A DNA stretch of 64,000 nucleotides from assembly GCA_003584005.1 (NCBI GenBank), contig QXHL01000008.1, forward strand, positions 27,285-91,284. The letters run 5' to 3'. The notes below the pieces were generated by a model. That model saw only the letters and a list, made by a program, of their open reading frames with translations. It was not told the origin of the DNA and searched no databases. Of the stretch, positions 43,093 through 52,389 are shown piece by piece. Both the position numbers and the translations under genes were made by a program. This DNA is from Alicyclobacillaceae bacterium I2511 (GTDB lineage Bacteria; Bacillota; Bacilli; Alicyclobacillales; Alicyclobacillaceae). The stretch's first letter is position 1. The number at the start of each line of letters is the position of its first letter.

Positions 43093-44370
43093 ATGGAGGA
43101 AACCCCGGTCATTCATGTATCCCAAAAAGGCACTGTTTTAAGACTTCGCCGACGTCTAATCCTCTTTTTGGCACTATGGGGACCCGGACTTATTGTCATG
43201 CTTGCCGATACAGATGCCGGCAGCCTGATTACAGCGGCACAGTCTGGCGCGCAATGGGGGTATCGCATGGTCCTTCCCCAAATTCTCCTCATGCCCATTC
43301 TATATGTCATTCAGGAAATTACAATTCGTCTCGGTATTGTAACGGGGGAAGGGCACGGAGCCTTAATTCGTACTCATTTTGGCCGTGGCTGGGCCTATCT
43401 CTCAGGCAGTACCCTACTTCTTTCCGCCGTGGGCGCCCTCATTACCGAATTTAGCGGTGTCGCAGGTGTGGGTGCCTTACTTGGAATCCCTCCCTGGGCC
43501 AGTGTCAGCGCGGCCGCTGGCGTCCTGATTCTGATTGGACTGTCCGGGAGTTATGCGCGCGTCGAACGCATTGGAATCCTGTTTGGCCTCTTGGAACTGG
43601 TCTATCTGGGGCTCGCCTTGGGTGTGCATCCCTATCCCCATCACGCGATGGTTGCTTTGTTAAACCTGCCTTGGACCAACTCCGGCTACCTAATGCTGCT
43701 GGCCGCAAATGTGGGGGCCGTCATCATGCCTTGGATGATCTTTTATCAACAAGGCGCCGTGATTGACAAAGGGTTGCACCGAAACCAGCGGTTTTCCCTT
43801 CGTCACGCCCGCTGGGATACCGCAGTAGGGGCCGTGATCACGCAAACTGTCATGCTGGCCATGGTGGTCTTAGTCGCTGCTACGGTAGGACGAACACATC
43901 CGAACGCGCCCCTGAATACAGTGCAACAGATTGCTCAAGCCCTCATCCCATTTTTAGGTGGGAAGCTCGGACGACTTGTATTTGGATTAGGCATGATGGG
44001 AGCGAGTATGGTGGCCGCCTTGGTGGTTTCTGTGGCCGGAGCCTGGGGCATGGGCGAAGTTTTTGGCTTCCCACACAGTCTCAATGATTCGGTACATCGC
44101 TCGCCAACCTTTTACGCGCTTTATACGGGTGCACACGTGGTTGGTGCATTGCTCGTCCTATTCAGCAGTCACGATTTGGTGACCTTGACGGTGGATGTCG
44201 AAATTATGAATGCCATGCTACTACCGCTTGTGCTGGGGTTTCTGCTCGCCCTGGAAGCACGGGTCTTACCCCCCCAGTGGCGTATGCACGGAGCGTATCG
44301 TGCACTCGTGTGGAGCCTCAGTGCTCTCGTAATGGGATTCGGGTTGTTCACCCTTATCACAGCACTCTAA
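43093..44370 (+). CDS. NRAMP-type divalent metal transporter with a non-standard TM1 motif
   Basis: A 425-residue protein with 11 hydrophobic segments and the NRAMP start LWGPGLIVMLADTDAGSLIT. Canonical NRAMPs have DPGN in helix 1; here the motif is DTDAGS. Helix 6 carries GAVIMPWMIFYQQGA, keeping the Met-Pro. Such variants occur in NRAMP-related proteins, some of which transport magnesium rather than manganese or iron. I start at ATG 43093 (GGAGGAGA upstream). Two palindromes before the gene suggest metal-dependent control. Confidence 0.8.
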   Translation: MEETPVIHVSQKGTVLRLRRRLILFLALWGPGLIVMLADTDAGSLITAAQSGAQWGYRMVLPQILLMPILYVIQEITIRLGIVTGEGHGALIRTHFGRGWAYLSGSTLLLSAVGALITEFSGVAGVGALLGIPPWASVSAAAGVLILIGLSGSYARVERIGILFGLLELVYLGLALGVHPYPHHAMVALLNLPWTNSGYLMLLAANVGAVIMPWMIFYQQGAVIDKGLHRNQRFSLRHARWDTAVGAVITQTVMLAMVVLVAATVGRTHPNAPLNTVQQIAQALIPFLGGKLGRLVFGLGMMGASMVAALVVSVAGAWGMGEVFGFPHSLNDSVHRSPTFYALYTGAHVVGALLVLFSSHDLVTLTVDVEIMNAMLLPLVLGFLLALEARVLPPQWRMHGAYRALVWSLSALVMGFGLFTLITAL

Positions 44371-44411
44371 TCCTCTACGTCCACACAAAGTACCGTCCCA
44401 CAGACCGCCGA

Positions 44412-45803
44412 TCAACGTTTCTCAAGAAACTGCTGCTTCCCCACCAATTCTGTTAGAAACAGAACATAAGCCACCTGCCCCCGGTGAAAATTGGAGATGC
44501 GGTAAAATTCATCTGGGGCGTGCATGTGCTCGTCATCCAGGGACATGCCCAATGGCACGGTATACACCCCCAGAATCTGCAGGGCCATAGCGGTGACAGG
44601 TACGCTGGCTCCGACACGGATTTCCAAGGGCTCCACACCATACACTTGCAACAATGCCTGGCGTACCGCCGTCAATCCCAGATGCTGACTGGGAATCCGA
44701 TAGGGCACACCCTGACCTGGCAGATCTGTAAAGCTCACCTTTACCTGGCTCGGAGCATGTTTTAAGATGTAGTCCTTGACCTTGTCCAGCACCCCTTCCG
44801 GAGTCTGGTTGGGCACCAGCCGACAGGTGATTTTCGCGTGGGCTTCGGCGGGAATTACCGTCTTCACGCCCGTTCCCTGAAATCCCGCCCACAAACCGTT
44901 AATGTCCAGGGTAGGCCGCACCCAATTGCGTTCTACGGGAGTGAATCCAGGTTCTCCAAATAGTTCGTCCACTTGGAACATGGTTTTTAACTGAGTGTCT
45001 GTCACGGGAAAGCGGTCCATCATCTGCCGCTCTTCTGGCGTAATATCAGCTACTTCATTGTAAAATCCAGTGACCGTCACGCGGCCGTCCAATCCTTTGA
45101 GGGACGCGAGGATTTCCACCAAAGCCTGGGCTGCATTGTGCACCAATCCCCCGGCCATCCCAGAATGCAGGTCCACTCCCGAACTGCGTACGTCCACCTG
45201 CACAGCACACAATCCTCGTAGCCCCACCTCGATGGCAGGTTCATCTAAACTTAGTTGGCCAGAGTCGGCACTGGCCATCATGTCGCACGCTAACAAGTCT
45301 TTGTGGTTCGTCATAAAATGGGCCAACGAGGGACTGCCGATTTCTTCCTCTCCCTCAAATAAAAACTTTACGTTAACCGGCAGCTTGCCTTCTGTCTTGA
45401 GCAGTGCCTCACAGGCGGCAATAGGCAACAGCAAATTACCCTTCATGTCGGAAGCCCCACGAGCGAAAATCAGATCTCCTTCCACCCTAGGCATAAACGG
45501 ATCTGTGGTCCACAGCTCCAAAGGTTCGGCAGGTTGTACGTCGTAGTGACCATAAATTAAAACCGTGAGCTCACCCTCGGCATGCAACCAGTCTCCATAC
45601 ACCGCAGGATGACCCCCGGTCTCCAAAATCTGTACGTGTTCCCCTCCAGCTTGGCCTAATCGCGCCGCTACCCACTGGGCTGCTCGTTGCACATCCGCCG
45701 TATGCTGTGGTGAAGTAGAAACGCTTGGAATGGATAATAATTGTATCAGGTCTTGATCTATCTCTTCCTGATGGTCTTCTAAATAGGCTTCCCAGTTAGC
45801 CAT
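44412..45803 (-). CDS. M20-family dipeptidase (CNDP/PepV-like)
   Basis: A 463-residue metallopeptidase. Metal-site motifs are visible: LIYGHYDVQPAEP, RGASDMKGN, FLFEGEEEIGSPS and SADSG, with the dimerisation His in VDLHSGMAGG and the last His in DDEHMHAPDEF. It hydrolyses dipeptides or related amides in the cytoplasm. ATG 45803 chosen over an upstream frame start because GTGTGGGGA precedes it. Follows the GIY-YIG gene closely on the same strand. Confidence 0.9.
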   Translation of the reverse strand: MANWEAYLEDHQEEIDQDLIQLLSIPSVSTSPQHTADVQRAAQWVAARLGQAGGEHVQILETGGHPAVYGDWLHAEGELTVLIYGHYDVQPAEPLELWTTDPFMPRVEGDLIFARGASDMKGNLLLPIAACEALLKTEGKLPVNVKFLFEGEEEIGSPSLAHFMTNHKDLLACDMMASADSGQLSLDEPAIEVGLRGLCAVQVDVRSSGVDLHSGMAGGLVHNAAQALVEILASLKGLDGRVTVTGFYNEVADITPEERQMMDRFPVTDTQLKTMFQVDELFGEPGFTPVERNWVRPTLDINGLWAGFQGTGVKTVIPAEAHAKITCRLVPNQTPEGVLDKVKDYILKHAPSQVKVSFTDLPGQGVPYRIPSQHLGLTAVRQALLQVYGVEPLEIRVGASVPVTAMALQILGVYTVPLGMSLDDEHMHAPDEFYRISNFHRGQVAYVLFLTELVGKQQFLEKR

Positions 45804-45817
45804 GTTCCCCACACCTT

Positions 45818-46081
45818 TCATTTTCTAATCCCCTCTTGATAGGTCACGATTAACTCATCCTTGTTCTGTCTGGCCAATCGCTTAATCGCCAACTCCCGCT
45901 TTAGAGCCTGACCCTTGTCTGACGCTTTTTCTAAGTACACCAGTACCACCGGCCGCCTGGCTCGCGTGTACTTGGAACCCTGTCCACGATTATGCATCGT
46001 CAGACGTCGAAGCACGTTGTTTGAAATACCGGTATAAAGCGTACCATCCGCACAACGCAAGATATAGACACAGTAACCCAT
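45818..46081 (-). CDS. GIY-YIG nuclease domain protein (YhbQ/UPF0213-like)
   Basis: An 87-residue protein: GYCVYILRCADGTLYTGISN (GIY-YIG core), RRLTMHNRGQGSKYTRARRP and ALKRELAIKRLARQNKDELI, the usual UPF0213 sequence. GAGGAGACAAG precedes ATG 46081. Probably a DNA or RNA nuclease of unknown role. Confidence 0.9.
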   Translation of the reverse strand: MGYCVYILRCADGTLYTGISNNVLRRLTMHNRGQGSKYTRARRPVVLVYLEKASDKGQALKRELAIKRLARQNKDELIVTYQEGIRK

Positions 46082-46092
46082 GCTTGTCTCCT

Positions 46093-46971
46093 CTATAGCA
46101 GAGTGTGCACCCAATAACTCAGAGAATGATTAGATATCGTTTGCACCAAACGGTTCCACGCCTGCCACTGTTCCGTTGTTAACGCCCGTTCACCGACGGC
46201 CGCTAAGGCATCTTGGCCAAGCACAGTGGGATGTACATCCGCAGGGCGAACCAAGACATTTTGGTTTCCGTTAAATGCAGCGTACGCATCCGCCACAGTC
46301 AAACCCGCCTGACTGGCCACACCCGCAATCACCTGATTCTCCTTGCCCACCAGTTGCTCTGCCAGGGCATGCAAGCCCGTGTACTGACTGGAAATGGGAT
46401 CATACAGGTTGTAGAGAACAATGTACGCATGTGGAGCCAGGCTGTGTACTCGTTCCAGAATTTGCGGCAGGTTCTGCGCAAACCCAGCAATGGCCTGCGC
46501 AAACTGAGACTGCTCTTGTGGGGTCACATCCGGGTTAGAAGCGGTAAGCAACCCATCCTGCTCGGCAAGCCCCAGCAGATCATTGCTGCCAATGTCGATG
46601 GTGATTACGCTCGCCTGCCGAACTGTGCTCTGGAAGGCAGTATTTTGCTGTAAGGCCGTAAGCAAATTACTAGAAGTCCATCCAGGAACCCCTAGGTCTT
46701 GCACAGTGTCTCCATTCCATTTTGCCAATAAATATGGAAAGGCTTTCTGTGAAGGCTGATTATTATTCGGGCCCAGGTTATAGCCAAAGCTAATAGAGTC
46801 CCCCAAAGCTACCAAAAGTCCGTTCTGTGCTATTGGCAAGGTGATAGAATTGGGTGTCACTGGAATGGAATCATTTGTGGTGGCGGCCATGGCAACCCCT
46901 GGGGTAATTCCCATCATCGTCGCCGCAGTAAACAAGGAAACAGCAGTTTTTCCGGCCTTCACAATCCCCAT
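46093..46971 (-). CDS. Secreted SGNH/GDSL hydrolase
   Basis: A 292-residue protein with a signal peptide (VSLFTAATMMGITPGVAMAA) and SGNH blocks: GDSISFGYNLG (Ser), LGVPGWTSS (Gly), DIGSNDLL (Asn) and RPADVHPTVLGQDAL (Asp-His). It is likely an extracellular esterase or lipase. ATG 46971 chosen (GGGAG before it); the frame opens 15 codons earlier without a binding site. The GIY-YIG gene follows closely. Confidence 0.85.
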   Translation of the reverse strand: MGIVKAGKTAVSLFTAATMMGITPGVAMAATTNDSIPVTPNSITLPIAQNGLLVALGDSISFGYNLGPNNNQPSQKAFPYLLAKWNGDTVQDLGVPGWTSSNLLTALQQNTAFQSTVRQASVITIDIGSNDLLGLAEQDGLLTASNPDVTPQEQSQFAQAIAGFAQNLPQILERVHSLAPHAYIVLYNLYDPISSQYTGLHALAEQLVGKENQVIAGVASQAGLTVADAYAAFNGNQNVLVRPADVHPTVLGQDALAAVGERALTTEQWQAWNRLVQTISNHSLSYWVHTLL

Positions 46972-47109
46972 CTCCCTCACACAGCAGATATGTGTTCCTT
47001 CTCGTTTTGTCATCACATTTTTAAGTATAATCGCTGTTCTTAATAAATAACAGTTTCTACTTCGTTAACAATGTGAGCAAATTGCTGTGTTGGGTGTATG
47101 GCCATTACT

Positions 47110-48006
47110 TCACACGGGTTGTCGCGCCAAAAATCCGTCCGCTTGCTGCATCACTTGAGACATCAAATCCAGGATAAAGTCATGCAATTCTGGTTCCGCC
47201 AACGCTAACTCCAAAGTGGCTTGAATAAATCCCTCTTTGTCCCCAATATCATATCGCCGCCCGGTAAACTCATAAGCCAACAAACCCTCTGCTTGATTCA
47301 ATCTGGCTAATGCATCGGTCAACTGAATTTCACCGCCAGTGCCAATTACCCCATCCTCAAGAAATTCAAACACGCGCGGCGTCAAAATATAGCGCCCTGT
47401 AATGGCCAATGTAGACGGAGATTGTTCTGGAGTGGGCTTTTCCACCAATGAATGAACCTGGAATAGGTGTGTATCCAGAACTGTAGAATCTACAATCCCA
47501 TAGCGTGAAACGTGTTCCCTCGATACATTTTGTACTGCCACCACTGCTTGCTCATATTGGCTATAAACCTGTATTAGTTGACTCAAGCAAGGAACCTCAC
47601 TGCGAACAATGTCATCCCCCAACAGAACGGCAAACGGCTCACTCCCCACAAATTTGCGTGCGCACCACACTGCATGTCCCAACCCGAGGGGCTGCTTTTG
47701 CCGTATGTAATGAATGTTTGCCAATTCCGTAATCCGCTGTACCTCCGCCAAGAGAGACAATTTCCCTTTACTGCTGAGAGATTCCTCCAACTCAAAGGAA
47801 CGGTCAAAGTGATCCTCAATGGCCCGTTTCCCCTTGCCAGTGACAATCAAGATATCCTCAATCCCAGACGCCACCGCCTCTTCCACAATGTATTGAATCG
47901 CCGGTTTGTCTACCAGAGGCATCATTTCTTTTGGCATTGCCTTTGTCGCCGGTAAAAACCTGGTTCCCAAACCCGCAGCGGGAATGACAGCTTTCTTTAC
48001 CTGCAT
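47110..48006 (-). CDS. galU: UTP-glucose-1-phosphate uridylyltransferase
   Basis: A 298-residue GalU/GtaB enzyme that makes UDP-glucose: KKAVIPAAGLGTRFLPATKA (nucleotide-binding loop), PKEMMPLVDKPAIQYIVEEA, GLGHAVWCA, VLLGDDIV, LVEKPTPE, GGEIQLTDAL and YDIGDKEGF. GGCGAGG precedes ATG 48006. The next 320 bp upstream hold only a weak hairpin (48190-48214) and no gene. UDP-glucose feeds cell-wall polymer and exopolysaccharide synthesis. Confidence 0.95.
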   Translation of the reverse strand: MQVKKAVIPAAGLGTRFLPATKAMPKEMMPLVDKPAIQYIVEEAVASGIEDILIVTGKGKRAIEDHFDRSFELEESLSSKGKLSLLAEVQRITELANIHYIRQKQPLGLGHAVWCARKFVGSEPFAVLLGDDIVRSEVPCLSQLIQVYSQYEQAVVAVQNVSREHVSRYGIVDSTVLDTHLFQVHSLVEKPTPEQSPSTLAITGRYILTPRVFEFLEDGVIGTGGEIQLTDALARLNQAEGLLAYEFTGRRYDIGDKEGFIQATLELALAEPELHDFILDLMSQVMQQADGFLARQPV

Positions 48007-48329
48007 AACCTCGCCTACTTTCACATTACATTTCTGGAAACCATCATCCAATTGACAAAGGAATTCGACGTCTGGTGACAAATTCCTGCTTTCACTAGAT
48101 TCCGGACAAAGTCGTAACCGTCTAAAATTGCTTCACATTCATAGATTGAATGTAATGGCAGCAAAGCGGAGCAGAATGTAATTTGAAAAAGGCCACTGGC
48201 TAGGCGCCTGTGGCCTCACACTTGTCGATGCATTCATCAGCGCTAGTGAACTCGTTCAACTAAAGTGGAACATCTAAAGATGAAAAACCTTGGCTATAAA
48301 CCAGAACTACCCGTTGTTGCAGGTGTTTC

Positions 48330-49073
48330 TTATGTCCCAGCCACAGGGGTGGAAGCACTAGACGCAGACGGACTCGCTTGAGCCAAGTTCGATTTTTGGA
48401 ACCAATCTGTCTTGTTGACAAGGGTATCCACACGCTTGTTCATCTGCTGGTCTATTGCCTGTTGCAGGTCACTTGTCAATTGACTGGCAGACATGCCCTG
48501 GGCTTGAGCAACCTGGGCCATGGACTGCCCCCCCTTGAGATCTGTCACCAACTGGGTGCGTGTCATGTGCAGGTCCTGTGCTACCTTGTTTAAAAAATAC
48601 ATGTGCGCCTTAAATTCCATTGGTTTGGCAATGAGATGAGTGTTTGCTAGAACCTTAGGCAGTTGAGCATCCACCGATTGCTCCAATTTAGTTTCTCGGG
48701 TTTGCGTCATATGTCCAGCGCTGACCCGGTCCTGCAGATTGCTGTGAACCAGTGACTGTACCTCGGTCTGGAGAGTCGTTGGAGAAATACTATGTTCTTG
48801 CGCAACTTGGTCCAAAGACTTTCCACTTGTCAATTCTGTCCGCAATTGCTGGGGTGTCATGCTAAAATAAGCCGCCAACTGAGGCATGGATTTATCCAAT
48901 ACCCTCCTTGACCATGCAGGCTGCCCACTGTGTTTTGCCGTGGTTGCACTCGCTTGACCCGTGCTCGTTGGAGTGCTGGTACTGGCGAAAGACTCTGCGT
49001 ACCATCCCCCCGCCACCAGACATGTAGCGGCCGCACCCGCTATCATGGTAATTCTAACCTTGTTCCATTTCAC
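48330..49073 (-). CDS. Secreted protein with two helical repeats
   Basis: A 247-residue protein with an N-terminal signal peptide (AGAAATCLVAGGWYAESFAS). Two related helical units follow, each with 'L...LxSGKSLxQVAQxxxxSxxxLQxEVQ' character (around residues 75-110 and 180-215), each ending in a Leu-rich helix and 'RV'. No named family. It ends in a low-complexity Ser/Ala tail. Role unknown, likely extracellular. Confidence 0.6.
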   Translation of the reverse strand: MKWNKVRITMIAGAAATCLVAGGWYAESFASTSTPTSTGQASATTAKHSGQPAWSRRVLDKSMPQLAAYFSMTPQQLRTELTSGKSLDQVAQEHSISPTTLQTEVQSLVHSNLQDRVSAGHMTQTRETKLEQSVDAQLPKVLANTHLIAKPMEFKAHMYFLNKVAQDLHMTRTQLVTDLKGGQSMAQVAQAQGMSASQLTSDLQQAIDQQMNKRVDTLVNKTDWFQKSNLAQASPSASSASTPVAGT

Positions 49074-49385
49074 TATGCCCCACCCCTTAGTTTAAAAAAT
49101 TGTCGTAAGACAACTCGACTGTCTCCACATCCGCTGAAATTGTAGCCAACAATCCTTGAAGGTACATTGAAAAAACCATGCAGTGACAATTGCAGAACTC
49201 TTTTTCCGAGTTTCCTCACCTTGGCGCGACCTGTCAGCGGACCCGTATGCTAAAATTACAATAAATCCACAGATTGATTCTGTTTCATGTACCTCAGTAT
49301 GGGCATCATCGGCTAGAAACTGCAGACTGTCTCCCACGTTTAATTCATAGGGATGTGTTTCCGGGGGAGTGCTGAAAACAGGTTG

Positions 49386-49462
49386 CGAACCCTATAAGAG
49401 GTTGTCCGGAAAGGGGTCAGAACTCCCCGACGCATTGCCGCGTCGTCGCCCCACCGGCCATT
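49386..49462. repeat. Partial copy of the 165-bp MITE-like element
   Basis: AGAGGTTGTCCGGAAAGGGG, TCAGAACTCCCCGACGCATT and GCCGCGTCGTCGCC match one half of the full elements at 52213 and 58916; the other half is absent. Confidence 0.8.
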
Positions 49463-49480
49463 TTAAATTTTTCATAAAAA

Positions 49481-49510
49481 TACACAAAGCGAATCACTTC
49501 GCTTTGTGTA
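49481..49510 (-). terminator. Terminator of the LysM-GH18 gene
   Basis: A 13-bp perfect stem (TACACAAAGCGAA) with a 4-base loop, followed on the minus strand by TTTTTATG; it includes the last codons of the gene. Confidence 0.75.
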
Positions 49511-50771
49511 TACGAAAATTTTGCTGCAAAAGTGGTCTAAATTGAGGAAATCGTTGGCCTAACTGCCATGGGGCTACCCCTGCCAGTCCGTACTTACGTA
49601 CCAACTGAAACTTTAACTGCATGCTGCGCGCATCCTCGAAAGACACATAGTGTTGAGTATCCCCCAACGGGTAGATAAAGGAGGGCATCAAACTGGCTGA
49701 ATCAAACTGAATCGGTACCTGTGCTGTCATAGCAATCCCCGTTGCGTCTTGAGCAGATACCGTTGCTGCCATGTCCCCAGTGTGAAAAGGTAGGGCCCAA
49801 TCATAGCCGTAGCGGATAACACCTAACAATAGCTGTGTCGGAGACAGACTACGCAAAGCATATTGAATTGTAGCCTCCACCTTGGCAAACGGGGCTATCG
49901 GCCCGGGGCTACCTGTGGCCCAGGACCAATTATACGCCATGAGAATCAGAGCATCGGCGTAACGTCCCAGTGCAACATAGTCATACGCCTCGGCCACTCG
50001 ATCCGTAGGGGGTTCCTGGCCCGTTACTGGCATTACCGCCACCCAGACAGGAATTCCCTGTGGTAGCTGTGACCGAATGTCCCGCACCAGTTGCACAAAG
50101 GATTCCCCGTCCTCTGGCCGAATGCTCTCAAAATCCATCACTACAGCCTGGTAACCGTGGCTGTCCACCACCTGCAGTAGTTCCCGTACGTATCTTTCAC
50201 GTACGGACGCTTGACACAGCACCGTGTGGACCGCAGCCGGGCTGAATCCCTCCCCCGTCCAATTGGCAAACACTGCCGTGGGTAACGCATCCTGTAGTCG
50301 CAAGGCCGCCAAGGCCGCCGCATCAGCAGCAGGCAAAACATTTCCTGAGAGGCTCAAACCATATCCAAACAGAGCCAGATAACTCGAATCAGGGCTGAAG
50401 TGAGCCACGTGCACCTGATCCAAGTACGAATTTAATAATTCTAAAAAGCCCAAGACGGTAATGTCCATTTTAGAGGACTTAGGAATCCGCAAAATATCTC
50501 CTGGGAAAGGCAAAATGGGGGAAGTGGCCAGTCTTCGGTTCCACATTAACAGGGTCTGCACTGGAATATCCAGGTTGTCAGCTATTGTAACAACCGTGTC
50601 CCCAGGCATCACCACATAGCTGTTTCCACCCCCGGGAACCAGCAATGTCTGCCCTGGAACCAGATTTGCCGTAGGCAACCGGTTGCCCCGCGCAATGTCC
50701 TGGGCGGTCCCTCCATAGGTTCGTGCAATTCCCCAGAGAGATTCCCCTTGCAAAACCGTATGAATGTACAC
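49494..50771 (-). CDS. Spore-type LysM-GH18 enzyme (SleL/YaaH-like)
   Basis: A 425-residue protein with two LysM domains (HTVLQGESLWGIARTYGGTA and YVVMPGDTVVTIADNLDIPV) and a GH18 barrel: GYQAVVMDFESIRPEDGESF (the DxE end of the catalytic motif), VAVMPVT and ILMAYNWSWATGSPGP. Such proteins lie in the spore coat/cortex and act on cortex peptidoglycan during germination (N-acetylglucosaminidase in SleL). There is no signal peptide, normal for spore proteins made in the mother cell. Start GTG 50771 because GGGAGGAAG precedes it. Confidence 0.85.
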   Translation of the reverse strand: MYIHTVLQGESLWGIARTYGGTAQDIARGNRLPTANLVPGQTLLVPGGGNSYVVMPGDTVVTIADNLDIPVQTLLMWNRRLATSPILPFPGDILRIPKSSKMDITVLGFLELLNSYLDQVHVAHFSPDSSYLALFGYGLSLSGNVLPAADAAALAALRLQDALPTAVFANWTGEGFSPAAVHTVLCQASVRERYVRELLQVVDSHGYQAVVMDFESIRPEDGESFVQLVRDIRSQLPQGIPVWVAVMPVTGQEPPTDRVAEAYDYVALGRYADALILMAYNWSWATGSPGPIAPFAKVEATIQYALRSLSPTQLLLGVIRYGYDWALPFHTGDMAATVSAQDATGIAMTAQVPIQFDSASLMPSFIYPLGDTQHYVSFEDARSMQLKFQLVRKYGLAGVAPWQLGQRFPQFRPLLQQNFRIHKAK

Positions 50772-50932
50772 TCCGCTTCCTCCCGTTTTGCATCCTCCGT
50801 GGAAGTTGCACAAGAAACGGGCTGTCGCAACCCCACAGGTATTCATTCATCCTATGCCTGTGAGGAAATTTGGGTACATAAAAGTGGACAGGCTCATTGG
50901 GCATCTTTCTGCCCCGAAGTCCCTGTACTGAT

Positions 50933-51958
50933 TTACTCCGTCCCTCTTCTCGCGCTTTGTTTTGCCATATGGGTCAGTAGCTCGACTTGAATCGATTCAC
51001 TGCCCTTGGGTCCACTGATTCCCTTGAATCGCTCGCGACTCCAGTCAAACCCTTTCATGTTTGCGACAGACTGTTTCAGTGCATACAAGTCCGCAGCTGC
51101 TTCCCCTTGGCTCGAATCGGTCATCTGTGCCGCCACCATCGCCAATGCATTTAACACGGCAATCTGCATCATGCCATGGTGCTTCACATCCTCCCATGCC
51201 TCTGGAAAGGTATTTTTAATCTCGGAAAAGTAGGTTAACGCAATATCCAGCATGGCTTCTTTAGGCACCTTTTTCGCGTCCACTTTTCGATACAAGACCG
51301 TGACCATTTTGACCAGGTTTTGCAGGGTGACAGGCAACCCACGCCGCCACTGCCGCACGCCTGTGATTGCGGTGATGCCATAGAAAGGACTCCGAGGATC
51401 TGTGGCAAGCTGCGCGGCTACCCACGAAATGGGATCTCGTTCGCGTTCTAGATAATGGACATGCGATTTCTGGATTGGCTTCGCAGTGGTATTCACAATC
51501 AAAAAGGTCTCAATTTCCTCGTTCTCGTCGAGGTTGTGAATCGCGCAAAAGGGAATTCGGACCTCGGTGCTGTACTCATCCAAAAATCGTTTGATGCCTT
51601 CAATACGGTGCTGACCATCAATAATAGAGGCAGGTCCTGTACAGATGAGGGTCCCCGTATCCCCGTGGCCATTGTCTGGGACGTACTCCCAATTGCCTGC
51701 GGCATTAAGCAGGATAGGGGGGAGAATGACGGCTTGTTGATGGGACAGATATTGCGCTAGGTCTTTGGTACGCCGCTGGTTCACTGGACGTTGGTAGCCT
51801 TTTCCGTCTGCTTCATCATAGGGTTTAATGATTAACAGTCGGTCGATGTGGGAGGGATTGAGAAAACCCACGTATTGGACCATGCCGTTGACACGAGTGC
51901 GACTGACACAATTGATACGGATGGACCAATCAAAACGTTTGTCGGGTGGAACGTTCAT
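50933..51958 (-). CDS. DGQHR-domain (DndB-like) protein
   Basis: A 341-residue protein with the signature IIDGQHRIEGIKRFLDE at about residues 113-129, an N-terminal beta region and an all-helical C-terminus. DGQHR proteins include DndB, the regulator of DNA phosphorothioation, but no dnd genes are nearby, so the role is open. ATG 51958 with GAGGTG upstream. Its last two thirds are duplicated at 25.3-26.0 kb. Confidence 0.75.
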   Translation of the reverse strand: MNVPPDKRFDWSIRINCVSRTRVNGMVQYVGFLNPSHIDRLLIIKPYDEADGKGYQRPVNQRRTKDLAQYLSHQQAVILPPILLNAAGNWEYVPDNGHGDTGTLICTGPASIIDGQHRIEGIKRFLDEYSTEVRIPFCAIHNLDENEEIETFLIVNTTAKPIQKSHVHYLERERDPISWVAAQLATDPRSPFYGITAITGVRQWRRGLPVTLQNLVKMVTVLYRKVDAKKVPKEAMLDIALTYFSEIKNTFPEAWEDVKHHGMMQIAVLNALAMVAAQMTDSSQGEAAADLYALKQSVANMKGFDWSRERFKGISGPKGSESIQVELLTHMAKQSARRGTE

Positions 51959-52212
51959 GAATTTCACCTCGTTAATTTTGAATGGTTTGATTGTAGCATG
52001 ACCTTGACAGACTACAAAGAAACCGGTTTGAGTTTGAATTTGGCAAGTCAGCCGTTGAGAGTCGCGTAGAACATCTCCGCATCCTCTTTGTATTAAGGTA
52101 GGATTTCCACCTGCTAAATAACCCGCCCTTGCCCGGCCGCACCGAAACTTGAGTTATACTTACTCTATACAGATATCACAGAACACAACTAATGCCCTAA
52201 GTAGAATTTCAC

Positions 52213-52377
52213 TATAAGTGTGTGTCCGGAAAGGGGTCTGGTCAGACCCAAGCAGTGCGAGGAGGCCAGCCCCAAATGCGCACTGAGCGTACGTTTTCGG
52301 TACGTGAAGGAGCATTTGGGGCGACGACGCGGCAATGCGTCGGGGAGTTCTGACCCCTTTCCGGACAACCTCTATAA
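52213..52377. mobile_element. 165-bp MITE-like element, copy 1
   Basis: Ends are TGTCCGGAAAGGGGTC in inverted orientation, with TATA-rich flanks. It is identical, in reverse orientation, to 58916-59080. The interior can fold into hairpins (GCATTTGGGGC and complement). No coding capacity. It lies 12 bp before the threonine aldolase gene and could supply or block its transcription start. Confidence 0.8.
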
Positions 52378-52389
52378 AGGAGACTCCAC

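Noticed and set aside
44453..44892. Frames overlapping the M20 dipeptidase gene
   Set aside because: Shadows of a gene with all catalytic motifs in its own frame.
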